DNA of 28,668 nt. Source: Nemertoderma westbladi. Its lineage: Eukaryota > Xenacoelomorpha > Nemertodermatida > Nemertodermatidae. A model generated the notes under the pieces. The model saw nothing but the letters and a program-made list of their open reading frames with translations. It was not told the DNA's origin and ran no database searches. Positions within the stretch are counted from its first letter, which is position 1, and each line of letters begins with the position of its first letter. Below are positions 10,558-20,057 of the stretch, in pieces. A program made the translations under genes and the position numbers. Location: the NCBI GenBank assembly GCA_032718475.1, contig JAUCBJ010002654.1:1-28668 (forward strand), given 5' to 3'.

Positions 10558-10661
10558 CCGGATAAATCGGGATCCTTCGTGGATCCCGTCACAGTGATTA
10601 AAACCCAAGCTGCCGCCCCTAGTTAAACAGTGACTACCAGCCATCAATCTAAAGTACAAAG

Positions 10662-11834
10662 ATGAGCCAAGGGAGAGAAACGAAACCACCGCGGACCCCG
10701 GACGGCGATCTAACGATCCGCGAGGCCGCGACGCAACGGTACCGTCCCGCGACGCCGAATCAACCGACAACGAGCGATCCGGCGATCCAGGATGAGGGGT
10801 GCCGTCTGCAACCGGAGAGCGAGTCGAGAGAAAGGAGAGACGAGTCGAGAGAAAGGAGAGATGAGTCGAGAGAAAGGAGAGATGAGTCGGGAGAAGAGAA
10901 AGACGAGTCGACGCGGAGCGAGGGTCGACGTACCGATGTCGCCGGCCAGCCACAGGCCGAGGGCGACGGACGGCCCACTGGAACGGCGACGGTGGGGCCG
11001 ACGGTACGACGTCGGACCCGGAGAGATGGAGGAGAGGTCGGCGATGAGGACGTCGGGGTTTCTGATCGACTTCGACGGGCCTACAACGCGACCCGGAAAC
11101 TACTTAAGGAGGCCATAGAGGGGGCGAGGATAGACGAGGTAAAGTTGACAAAGGGACTAGGTGAGTCGGATAAACATTTTAATTATCTAATGCGCTTTGG
11201 GCAGAGAGAACTGGCCAAGGAGAGAGCGAGAGGGGTTGCCGAGGAACTGTGTGATCTATGGCGGTGTAGGGGTATGCAACCTAGTGTAGTGTACATAGGG
11301 CCATACTTAGTCGATGCCCGGGGAATAAAATTAGTGGGTTGGAGGAGACCGCAGGAGGGCGAATCCGAGGTTAACCCCGAGGATTCGGTCTCGTCGGTCG
11401 GAGAAAGTTCCGGGAGGCGGGGGAAAGATAGTAGGACAGGAAGACGGAGGGAATCCATCACAACCGATAAGTCTGCTACATCCTCTGCAAAAGGAAGACA
11501 GGTGGCGGCAATAAATCTGGCGTGTGAACTCGATCTGGCGGCGCAGAGTCAGAGAGAATTCGAGAGACGGTTAGAGGAAGAGAGCGCGCTATTAGAGAAG
11601 GAGAAAGAACTAGTTAGAGAAAATAGAGAGAAAGCTGAGAAGGTGGCGAGAAGCTTTAGGGAGCGTGAGGCGAGAGAGCAAAGTGAGCGCAAGGAGCGTG
11701 AGGCGAGAGAGCAAAGTGAGCGCAAGGAGCGTGAGGCGAGAGAAACAGAGTTAGTGAAACAGAACTTGCAAGAGGATACAGAGAGAGAGAGAGAACGGGA
11801 AAGCATGTGCGGGATGGTATACAGGCCCAGATAA
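10662..11834 (+). CDS. Element ORF A: Arg/Glu-rich coiled-coil protein, N-terminal gag extension
   Basis: It starts at the first ATG after the 5' LTR (68-nt leader, purine at -3) and runs 390 codons. Residues about 54-80 hold four 7-residue ESRERRD-type repeats encoded by a 21-bp unit (10821-10904). Residues about 130-225 form a mixed helical region with Trp and Cys (CDLWRCRG) and a VVYIGPYLVDARGIKLVGW stretch. From about 285 to the end is a highly charged coiled coil, including two and a half copies of an 11-residue EREAREQSERK repeat (33-bp unit from 11661), a hendecad spacing. BEL/Pao gags often have a coiled coil, but this block is not a family I recognise. The frame stops after a (GA)n tract at 11780-11794; the coding trend continues in another frame from about 11807, consistent with a two-base slip in that tract. 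It may be the true start of a long Gag. Confidence 0.7.
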   Translation: MSQGRETKPPRTPDGDLTIREAATQRYRPATPNQPTTSDPAIQDEGCRLQPESESRERRDESRERRDESRERRDESGEEKDESTRSEGRRTDVAGQPQAEGDGRPTGTATVGPTVRRRTRRDGGEVGDEDVGVSDRLRRAYNATRKLLKEAIEGARIDEVKLTKGLGESDKHFNYLMRFGQRELAKERARGVAEELCDLWRCRGMQPSVVYIGPYLVDARGIKLVGWRRPQEGESEVNPEDSVSSVGESSGRRGKDSRTGRRRESITTDKSATSSAKGRQVAAINLACELDLAAQSQREFERRLEEESALLEKEKELVRENREKAEKVARSFREREAREQSERKEREAREQSERKEREARETELVKQNLQEDTERERERESMCGMVYRPR

Positions 11835-12271
11835 GCGAACTTATTGAGTATCAAACCAGAAAGAAACACAAACTGAAAATGGCGCAGATGGGGTTGTCAG
11901 AGAGTGACGCTGGCTCGAGTGCTCTCGAGGGGCCAAGGGCCGTGGATACATTTATTAGTACCCCACTTACAGGGACCGCACGACAGACCCGAGACTGGTG
12001 TGACCGTACGGGCGGGGGGGGGGGGGGGGGGGGGGGTAATAATAATAATACAGTAGACGACGTTAATATTAATAGTACCGTATTAGATAATCCTAACCAA
12101 ACCTTTATTCCAGGAAATATTTTGCCTAGTAATAGTAATTTAAACTTAAATGCAATTAATCCAAATACTTTAAATAATGATCCAAACCGAACTTGCAAAA
12201 TAATTCAAATAATCCTACCTCGAATGGACAAAATAGTTCTGTTTCTAATTTTGGTTCACAAAATAATTTAG
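11807..12271 (+). pseudogene. Element ORF B: continuation of gag extension, Asn/Gly-rich
   Basis: The frame overlaps the end of ORF A and has no convincing own start (GTG at 11807). It continues the charged helix for about 30 residues, then becomes Ser/Thr-rich, reads through a 23-G homopolymer (12014-12036) as a glycine run, and continues as an Asn-rich segment encoded partly by (AAT)n. After about 12190 its composition changes to a hydrophobic string typical of an out-of-frame read, while the Asn/Ser-rich trend continues in the frame of ORF C. So the break lies near 12185-12200. It is probably the middle of one longer Gag precursor rather than an independent gene. Confidence 0.5.
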
Positions 12272-13563
12272 GTGAACTAGAGGGCCAAGTTGGTGACAAC
12301 CACAGTGGTGCTATTAACATGAACACGTCGGATATATACAACCCGGCAAACGGGGGCCTAGTAGGCCACGTAGTTGGTAGGCAGAAAGTGGCGGGGTTAA
12401 GTCAACCCAACGGGGGCCTGGTAGGCCGCGTAGTTGGTAGGCAGGAAGTGACGGGGTTGAGTCAACCCGAGGTGGGCCTGGTAGGCCACGTAATTAGTAG
12501 GCAGGAGGTGGCGGGGTTGAGCCAACCTGGAGTAGGCCCGGTAGGCCAAGTAGTAGTGGAGAGAGAGGCAGGGGTAAGCGAACCCAGCCGCAGTAGAAAT
12601 ATTGTGTCGACTGGAGAGGGGTGTAGAGGTGAAGTGAGAGATAGTGAAGTGAAATGTGGCGAGTGGGGGGGGGGGGGGGGGGCTACAGGAGCCCCACAAC
12701 AGCGAGTTAGCGGCGAAAGGGGGGGGGGGGCAGAGAGTGTCCCACAGGCGTCGGCGGATAATGCGCGGGCCAAACTAGGTAAACCGCAACACCCGGCGAC
12801 GGAAAGCAATAGGGGGATTGCGAATATCCCCAGCGACGTGCGATCGAGCAGAGAGAGGCAGGTTGACGTCGCGAGAGGGCAGACGAAGCGTCGAGCCCGA
12901 TCAGAAGAGGGAAGAAGAACAGTGGAGTTTAACCGGGAGACGGAGGAGAGATCTCAAGAGCGGGAATACTGCACTGGAGAGAGAAGAAGAGAAGAAAGAA
13001 GGGGAAGTATCGCCGCGGGCGATAGGAGTGCGAGGACGGATAGCGAGCCGTCGATAGTCGAGATGGGAACGGAGAGTCGGTGGGGTCGAATTTCGGGAGA
13101 TTGCCGTCGCCCCGAAGAGGCGCGACCTGACGAGGCGCACTACGCGCCGATAGAGGGGTACGCGATGTACCGACGTGAGAATGAGAGTAGTGGAGGGGGT
13201 CGAAGAGAGACTTTCCGGCGGGATATAACTACCGATCGAGAATACGGTAGCCGCAGGGAGGATTATTCGAGAAGATTAAACTTCGATCCCGAGCGACACA
13301 TACAGACTGTAGGACATACTGTAGGCCTTACTGCACATACCATAGGCCATGCTGACAGGAACAATGTAGGCGATAGGATAGCGCGGACGACGGAATTAAA
13401 CCCGGAAGTCGCGGAGCGGAGTACATACCGGCGGGTAGACCAGGAGCTGATAGGCCTATACCGGTACCAGCACAGCAGTATGACTACAGCATGCAGGGAC
13501 ATAACATATACCCAGGGGAGGGGGGAATTATTGCGGATAGGTGCATGGGACCCAATATATTAA
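12193..13563 (+). pseudogene. Element ORF C: gag extension with 20-residue repeats and Arg/Glu-rich tail
   Basis: It opens at TTG in continuity with the Asn-rich end of ORF B; the first in-frame ATG is 12319. Residues about 53-131 are four tandem 20-residue units of the type GLVGHVVGRQ-(K/E)V-GLSQP, encoded by 60-bp repeats (12349-12585). Next come Gly runs from an 18-G tract (12665-12682) and a 12-G tract (12719-12730), then a long Arg/Glu-rich hydrophilic segment. No known domain was recognised. The frame ends at 13563 just before an 18-G run (13592-13609), after which the gag frame opens at 13613. Length change in such runs could separate what was one reading frame. It is likely a structural or RNA-binding portion of Gag; function unknown. 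Confidence 0.5.
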
Positions 13564-13612
13564 CATCAACCCCAGTACCAAGCATACCGGTGGGGGGGGG
13601 GGGGGGGGGTGA

Positions 13613-14776
13613 CAGAGTGACATTCCCCCATCACAATATCAACAATATACCCCGATAGGAGCAAGAATAACGAGACCCTTGGATGAAAAAAGATCAGGCG
13701 ACACAGAAATATGGAGGGGGCCGCTACCCCCAATGATATACCCTAGCCAAAGGAAGGTAGGAAATAGGACGGACGGACCACACCCAACAGGAGAAACTAT
13801 ACAACATCCATCAAACCCATTGGAAGCGCAGGCGATGGGGATGGCCACGTTGATCGATGCGTTAAAAACTAGGATCGAGTTACCACCCGTGGAACCGTTT
13901 AAATTCGATGGGAGTAGGCCGGAAGAATACCTACAGTTTCGGCGCATGTATAGTAACGAAATACTGACAAAGAACTTGACGCAGGTGGAGTGCCTAAAAT
14001 ATCTGCAAGTATATACAGGAGGCCCAGCATACGACTTCGTGAGGCAATACCAGGGCATAGAGGGCGGCTTCGTGACGGCATGGCGGGCACTGGACAGGGA
14101 ATACGGGCACCCAGCCAAGATCATCCGGCAAACCCTGAGGGGCATAACATCGGGTGGCCTACAGGATAATCCCGTTAGCATAAAGACATTCGCTAACAAA
14201 GTTGAGAAGGCGCTAATCGTGCTAAAGACGCTAGACGCGCCATACGAACTCAACGCGTCCAACAACATCACCACGATAGCGCAGGCACTACCGATGTGGC
14301 TGCGCAACAAGTGGAGGAAGATCGCTTTCTCCACTCGAGATAGGAAGGGTGCGGAACCGGGTTTAGAAGAAATGTCGAGCTTCTTAAACTACGAAGCCGA
14401 ATTAATAACCGACCCAGTCTATAGTGAGGACAGCCTGGTAAAGGGACCAAGAACCGACTACCATAGACCGAAACCAGAGCACAACACGTCAAACGCATTA
14501 CCAAAGCTCAGGCAATCATTGCCATACGCAGCGACGCAGGGGACTGCGAGTCCACAGGTAGCCGGGGGTAAGACCACATCATGGAGCGGACAGGGGAAAG
14601 ATAACAACACAAATAAATATAACCCCAGCACGCCCAGTAGGCCGAACCCAAACAATAAGAATAGTAGGGACTTTGGTACGATTTGCGATACGCGATGCAC
14701 TGTACAAGGACGGCTACGACCCGAAGAGCAAATGCCAACTACACACAAATGCGCATCATCGAACCATGAACTGTAG
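13613..14776 (+). CDS. gag: Gag core (DUF1759-type) of BEL/Pao element
   Basis: The frame opens at 13613 after an 18-G run and has no clear initiating ATG, so it may be the C-terminal part of the long Gag. The family core runs from about 13875 to 14430: PPVEPFKFDGSRPEEYLQF, then KYLQVYTGGPAYDFVR, WRALDREYGHPAKI, and a MWLRNKWRK block ahead of the conserved region's end. These are hallmarks of the BEL/Pao capsid-like domain that assembles the particle. A Pro/Asn/Ser-rich linker follows. From about 14680 the frame is no longer meaningful: the zinc-knuckle coding continues in the +1 frame, open from 14622, giving a 155-nt overlap. That could be a programmed frameshift, but the other pol lesions make a simple indel more likely. 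Confidence 0.85.
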   Translation, partial: QSDIPPSQYQQYTPIGARITRPLDEKRSGDTEIWRGPLPPMIYPSQRKVGNRTDGPHPTGETIQHPSNPLEAQAMGMATLIDALKTRIELPPVEPFKFDGSRPEEYLQFRRMYSNEILTKNLTQVECLKYLQVYTGGPAYDFVRQYQGIEGGFVTAWRALDREYGHPAKIIRQTLRGITSGGLQDNPVSIKTFANKVEKALIVLKTLDAPYELNASNNITTIAQALPMWLRNKWRKIAFSTRDRKGAEPGLEEMSSFLNYEAELITDPVYSEDSLVKGPRTDYHRPKPEHNTSNALPKLRQSLPYAATQGTASPQVAGGKTTSWSGQGKDNNTNKYNPSTPSRPNPNNKNSRDFGTICDTRCTVQGRLRPEEQMPTTHKCASSNHEL

Positions 14777-15359
14777 CTACTGGCAAGCGCTACCCAGGGA
14801 AGATCAGGTAGAGTACGCGGCGAAAAACGAGATATGCTCGCGATGTGTAATGGGTGGACATAGAGCTAGACAATGCAAGGAGACTCCAATTAAGTTCGGT
14901 CAAAGCAAAGGCCAAACGATGGCAACGAGCACAGTAGGGGCGAAGAAGAGAGGAACGGTGCTACTTGGGGTAGTACCAGTGCGAGTGATTGGGGAAGGCA
15001 ATCGATCAGTGACCACATTGATGCTGGTCGATAGTGGAGCTGCCTTCACATTAGTTGAAAATTGGGTGGCCGAAGAGATAGGATTGAGAACGAGGCCAAG
15101 TAGAATGGCGGTAACAACAATCTCTAGCAAAGATGAGGTCCTGGAGATGAGGACCGGACGGTGCGCAATTGCAGCAGTGGCACCGGGATGCGACTACGGG
15201 GCGACCATCGACCCCATCCAAGTGATAGAGTCAATAAATATCAATGCCAGGCGACCAACCAACATCGAGGTCGAGCAATATAAATTCCTGGACGATATCG
15301 ACTTCTCAATCCCAGAGGTGGACGTCAGGAAGGTATCCATCATAGTGGGAATGGACTGA
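14622..15359 (+). pseudogene. pro: Zinc knuckle and aspartic protease (DUF1758-type)
   Basis: Open from 14622 in the +1 frame relative to gag. A KCQLHTNAHHRTMNC block is followed by a canonical CCHC knuckle C-x2-C-x4-H-x4-C at 14835-14876 (CSRCVMGGH...), which would bind the element RNA. The protease part carries LVDSGAAFTLVEN with the catalytic Asp at 15030-15032, and continues through the DUF1758-like region to VSIIVGMD. The frame then meets a TGA at 15357-15359. Because the RT frame downstream (from 15378) is in the same phase with no other break, this is a single in-frame stop inside what should be one polyprotein. Readthrough (TGA followed by C) is conceivable; a point mutation is simpler. 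Confidence 0.85.
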
Positions 15360-15377
15360 CCGACGGCCCACGAAAGA

Positions 15378-17822
15378 ATGCAAACGGTCTTCGGCGAAGA
15401 CAAGCAGTGTGATCCGGTGGCGATATTGACGCCATTCGGGTGGACGCTGAGTGGCCCAATTAAGAGTAAGATACCATTTAGGATGTCGGAGACATCAGGA
15501 TGCATGTTCGCAGGAACTATGCAAGAAATAGGGGATGAGAGAGCGGAGGAACAGCTCAAAAGACTGCTCAGGCAAGATTTTGAGGGACTAAAGGAAACCG
15601 GCGTCGGAACCTCGGTGGAAGACAAACAGGCCCAGCAGAGCGTAGAGGAGTCTATGAGATGCGAAGAGGGGCGGTATACCATAGGGATGGTATGGAAGCT
15701 ACCAAAACTACCACTGCCCGATAATAAAGGGATGGTACTCACGAGGCTTCAAAAGTTGAAACAGACGTTAAAACGGAGCCCCGAAAAGAATGAGTACATT
15801 CATAAAACAATCAGAAAGTACGTCGAGAGGGGATGGGCCGTGGAGCTACCGGTCGACGAGCCAAACACGGACAGGACGTATTACCTGCCACTCCACGTGG
15901 CTTTAGATCCGAAGAAAGGTAAACTGCGGATGGTGGTGGACGCATCGGCAAAGACCGACGGGAAATGCCTAAATGACTATCTGCTAGAAGGTCCCAACAT
16001 ATACAACTCAGGGATAGAAGTCCTACTCAGATTCAGGAATGGAAGACACGCCTTCACCTGTGACATAGAAGGCACAGAAGGCAATACGGTTGAGGAGCTA
16101 CTGGACACAGGGCGCGAGGTTCGCGACATCCTTAAAGGATCCGGCTTCAACCTGACCAAATTTCAATCCAGTTCGAAGGAATTTATCGAGGCGATAAAAG
16201 ATGAGAGACCAGGATCGACCATGGATAATCCCACAACAGCCAAGGGGCAGGACATGGCGAACAAGAGAATAGAGTCTCAACAGAAGGCACTGGGAATCGT
16301 GTGGGACAGGGAGACCGATGAACTGAAGTACCAGTTGAGTCAGGGGGGTGCAGATATCCACACAAAGAGGGGCTATGTATCGTACATAGCAAGGATATAC
16401 GATCCCTTAGGCCTAGCATCCCCACTACTAGTCACGGGGAAACAGATACTCAAGAAAGTATACAAGTTAAAGGACGAATGGGACGCAGAGGTCCCGGAAG
16501 AAATCAGAAAGCAGTGGCATAAGTGGACAGAGAGCCTGGAGCAGATGGGAACATACAGCATGCCAAGAGTGTATTTCCCGGATGGGGACATGACGAATCT
16601 GGACTTACACATGTTCTCCGATGCGTCGTTGGAGGCATACGGAGCGGCACTCTATTTAGTACAACGAGAGGGGGCTCACAAACCCAGACTCGCCTTCAGC
16701 AAAGCGAAGTCAACGCCACCAGATTCAGCATCAGTTCCCAAACTAGAATTGACAGCTGCGAGACTAGGAGTTAGGGCTACAGCCTACCTAATGGATGCTA
16801 TTCCCAACATAGTGGAAACGCACTACTGGACGGATTCCATGGTAGTGCTTGGTTGGCTACATAACGAAAGGACGAGATACCCTATATTCGTCGCGAATAG
16901 AGTGGACGAAATAAGGGCGATCACAGAACTGGAAAGGTGGCACTACTGCCCAACGGACGAGAACCCAGCGGACTTGTTATCGAGGGGCGTGGTACGCCAC
17001 ACTTTCTTGAAGAAGGAAGTATTGTGGCAACACGGGCCACATTTTCTGAGCGATAAGGAGGCCTGGCCGCCGATGAGAAAGGTGGACCCGGGCTCAGGAG
17101 AAGTAGTGTTAGAAGGAGAAGAGGGAGATTCAGAGGGAGAAGAGATATACTCCCAGATGGTGAGGGAGATTAGGGACGTGCAACCAAAACCAGGAGAACT
17201 GTGCGATAACCCGACGGATAAACTCCTTAGCTACAGTTCTAGCTGGTACAAGACCAAGAAATTAGTGGCGTACTGGAGAGCCTTCGGGAATTTCCTCAGG
17301 GGAGTTGGCAAAGACGTGAAGATTAGAATGGCAATAGATCTGGAAGGAGCGGCTAAAGCATTCATCCGCTACGAGCAAAAGAAGAACTACGGCGACGAGG
17401 TGGAACGCGTCGGTAAACAACAGCATCTCCGACGGGACAGCGAGCTGATCACGCTGTCGCCACAACTTAATGACGACGGGATCCTAGTAATGAACTCTAG
17501 GGTGGGATACAACAACAGTATCGTTGTCCCACCGAAGCCCATCATCATCCCCACAGGATCGCCGATAGTCCACCAGATTATATGGGACTCCCACAAATCG
17601 ATATTGCACAGGGGCACCAACCGAACCCTCACGGAGATAAGGAGGACCTTTTGGGTCAAACAATTGAGGAAGAAGGTGAAGGCGGTAGTGGGGCAGTGCC
17701 AGACCTGCCGACGAGCGAAGAAGGAGCGAGCCATACAGGAGATGGCACCACTACCGGCGAGTAGGGTAAGACAGCACGTTTACACATTGCGGTGTGGATA
17801 TGTTCGGGCCGATAAAGATTAA
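15378..17822 (+). pseudogene. pol: Pol: deleted RT, RNase H and integrase zinc finger
   Basis: Residues 20-27 (FGWTLSGP) are the conserved bridge after the protease. RT fingers are recognisable (KLRMVVDAS, residues about 181-190), and motif A is CDIE with Asp 229. Directly after residue 231 the sequence jumps to TVEELLDTGREVRDIL...FNLTKF, which in the family lies beyond the YVDD motif. Motif B and the double-Asp motif C are therefore missing, a loss of roughly 100 residues, and RT activity is not expected. RNase H is complete in its acidic residues: Asp 415 (FSDAS), Glu 457 (KLELTAAR), Asp 486 (YWTDSM) and Asp 532 (NPADLLS). The integrase zinc finger has His 739, His 744, Cys 774 and Cys 777. 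From about 17770 the integrase continues in the +1 frame, so residues after about 797 are an out-of-frame tail. Confidence 0.9.
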
Positions 17823-17976
17823 GGTGATGCAGCACACGGAGAAACGCTACGGTATTATCTTCGTATATAATAACACGCGGGCGGTAGGGATAGAACTCAC
17901 CCAGGATGCAACCGCATCGGCATTCATTAATGCCTTAGAGAGGTTTAGAGACCGCAAGGTGGGACGATCGCAGTAA
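17770..17976 (+). pseudogene. pol: Integrase core, first part (+1 frame)
   Basis: This open frame carries FTHCGVDMFGPI, the start of the retroviral-type integrase catalytic core; its first catalytic Asp is at 17797-17799. It then runs through YGIIFVYNNTRAVGIELTQDATASAFINALERF, the usual beta-alpha stretch. It is shifted +1 against the upstream pol frame (junction about 17765-17785) and shifts back at about 17949-17970. Both junctions are near-minimal, so a pair of opposing single-base indels explains them. Confidence 0.85.
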
Positions 17977-18692
17977 TATTCTCCGACAATGGGACCAACT
18001 TTGTGGGGGCGGAGAACGAGATGGCAGAGGCCTTGGATATTCTGGAAGGAGAGGAAGTCAGGGCAGCCATGAGGCGACGACAAGTAAAGTGGGAGAGGAG
18101 GACACCGTATGCACCGCATACCCTAGGATGCGTCGAGAGACTAGTGGGTAGTTCGAAGCGTCTGATGACGAAGCTGATGAACACCCATATGGTTACGGAG
18201 GACGTGCTAAGGACAGTACTTGCGAAGTGTGAGGGTATCATTAATAGCAGACCGCTATATCCAGAGAATGATGACCCTGAGTCACTAGACGTGCTGACGC
18301 CGAGCCATTTCTTAATGGAAAGGCCAGCGACTATCGATATGCGGGGTGTAGACCCAGATGACATACACTCCCGCCAGAGTTGGAAAGTCGCTAAGGCGAT
18401 AAGCGCAGAGTATTGGAGGAGGTGGGTTGAGGAATACCTACCCATGCTTCACAAAAGAAGCAAGTGGAGGAAGACGAACAGGGAGTTAAGAGAGGGAGAT
18501 CTCGTGATCGTCTCGGATGATACTATCATCAACAACCAGTGGCGGTTGGCGAGAGTTGTAGGCACTTACTCCGATGAGGACGGAAGAGTCCGATCGGTAG
18601 AAGTGCGGATAGGTGGCAAGATAGGTGCGAAAGACAGAAAAACCTACAGGAGGGCTGTAGGGAAATGCTGTCTATTAGAAGGGGCACCTTAG
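17949..18692 (+). pseudogene. pol: Integrase core, second part, and DUF5641-type C-terminus
   Basis: Back in the original pol frame. SDNGTNFVGA carries the second catalytic Asp (17985-17987) and GCVERLVGSSKRL the catalytic Glu (18135-18137). That gives D-x49-E, the long spacing I expect for BEL/Pao. INSRPLYP and LTPSHFLM are conserved family blocks. The tail (REGDLVIVSDDT...WRLARVVGTYSDEDGRVRSVEVRIGG...AVGKCCLLEG) matches the DUF5641-type domain found at the end of BEL/Pao integrases, thought to act in DNA or chromatin contact. The stop is at 18690-18692; no env frame follows immediately. Confidence 0.9.
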
Positions 18693-18834
18693 AATAGAGA
18701 GAGAGGTGTTTAGTCGTCCAAGTTTTGGACTGAGGGGGGTGGGATTGAGGGCGAGACGCCCTTCCCACACAAAATAAAATAAAAAAATAATAAATATGAA
18801 TAATAGGTACGCAGTAAGTAGGCAGATAGATGTT

Positions 18835-19580
18835 AGTTAGTTGAGTTAGATAGAGGTTAGTAAGAGGGTACGTAGTACCGTCAGTTAGTTAAGTGGAGTT
18901 AGAGGGTACGTAGTACCGTCAGTTAGTTAAGTGGAGTTAGAAGTTAGTAAGAGGGTACATAGTACCGTCAGTTAGTTAAGTGGAGTTAGAGGGTACGTAG
19001 TACCGTCAGTTAGTTAAGTGGAGTTAGAAGTTAATAAGAGGGTACGTAGTACCGTCAGTTAGTTAAGTAGAGTTAGAGTAGTAAGAGGGTACGTAGTACC
19101 ATTAGTTAGTTAGTGAAGTTAGAGGTTAGTAAGAGGTACCCTCTTACTAACCTCTAACTTCACTAACTAACTAATGGTACTACGTACCCTCTTACTACTC
19201 TAACTCTACTTAACTAACTGACGGTACTACGTACCCTCTTACTCTTACTCTCTCTAACTAACGGTACTACGTACCCTCTAACTCTTACTCTCTCCACTAA
19301 CTAACTAACTAACGGTACTACGTAGTAGCACCGTAGTACCGTTAGTTAGTTAGTGGAGAGAGTAAGAGTTAGAGGGTACGTAGTACCATTAGTTAGAGAG
19401 AGTAAGAGTAAGAGGGTACGTAGTACCGTCAGTTAGTAAGAGTCAGAGGGTACGTAGTACCGTTAGTTAGAGAGAGTAAGAGTAAGAGGGTACGTAGTAC
19501 CGCTAGTTAGTTAGAGAGAGTTAGAAGTTAGTAAGAAAGTACGTAGTAGTTAGTACGTAGTACGTAGTAGTTAGTAAGAG
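18835..19580. repeat. GTACGTAGTACC foldback array (direct and inverted units)
   Basis: Units of about 36-60 bp built from GGTACGTAGTACC, GT(C/T)AGTTAGTTAAG and GAGTTAGA run forward at 18835-19135, inverted at 19141-19328 and forward again from 19332. Arms 19035-19135 and 19141-19241 are a perfect 101-bp inverted repeat with a 5-nt spacer. Arms 19213-19322 and 19332-19437 form a second inverted repeat with a 9-nt spacer, one 4-bp indel and a mismatch. It lies between pol and the 3' ORF and is non-coding. Confidence 0.95.
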
Positions 19581-20057
19581 ATAGAGGTAGAAGGGTATAT
19601 ATAGTATAGATATTAGTCAGTAGTTAGTAGCGAGAGGGGGGCATATGAGTACAGCTGGATAAATCGTGTAGGCCGCGCGACGCATACTGTTGTACTGCAC
19701 AAGCCCACAGAGTAGGCCAGAATGTGGATTAGAAAATAGAATAATCCATAAATAGTAGGTAGTAGAATTAAAATTAAGTTAAAATAAAATAAGAATAGGG
19801 CTGAAAGAAAAAATTAACAAATTATGGTAACAGTAGGAAAGAAATTCTGGAATACAATAAAAGTAACTGACAAATTCGTAACTTAGGTACAATTTGGTAG
19901 CTACAGAAATAAAGCAGTGTAAAATAGGCAATAACTCAGAAATTCAGAGAGAGATAGGCCATTATTGGACCGTACAGACCATCCTAGCTACATCACTCAC
20001 TTATACTGCGCCTTGGTAAGGCACCACCTTATAGGTGAGCGATCGGGAGAGTTCGAA
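19581..20057. other. Leader-like non-coding stretch before the 3' ORF
   Basis: AT-rich sequence with short A-rich repeats (AAATTAAAATTAAG type). It contains TATATATAGTATAGAT near 19595 and could carry an internal promoter or a splice acceptor for the following ORF, but nothing decides this. Confidence 0.3.

Larger units (their letters stand above)
10035..10593 (+). repeat. 5' LTR of BEL/Pao element
   Basis: It begins TGTTAGC, which pairs with GCTAACA at 10054-10060, and ends CGTCACA. It differs from the 3' LTR by A for T at 10048 and one fewer CA in the (CA)n tract near 10156. It contains a perfect 12-bp hairpin at 10098-10128, a TATA-like word at 10490-10495, AATAAA at 10552-10557 and an 8-bp-stem hairpin at 10568-10588, just inside its 3' end. 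Confidence 0.97.

Noticed and set aside
10594-10661. A primer-binding site for a known tRNA
   Set aside because: No TGG-starting match is present, and internal-tRNA matches could not be confirmed by eye.
11549-12809. Minus-strand frames opposite the gag extension
   Set aside because: They mirror the low-complexity repeats of the plus-strand frames and have no independent motif.
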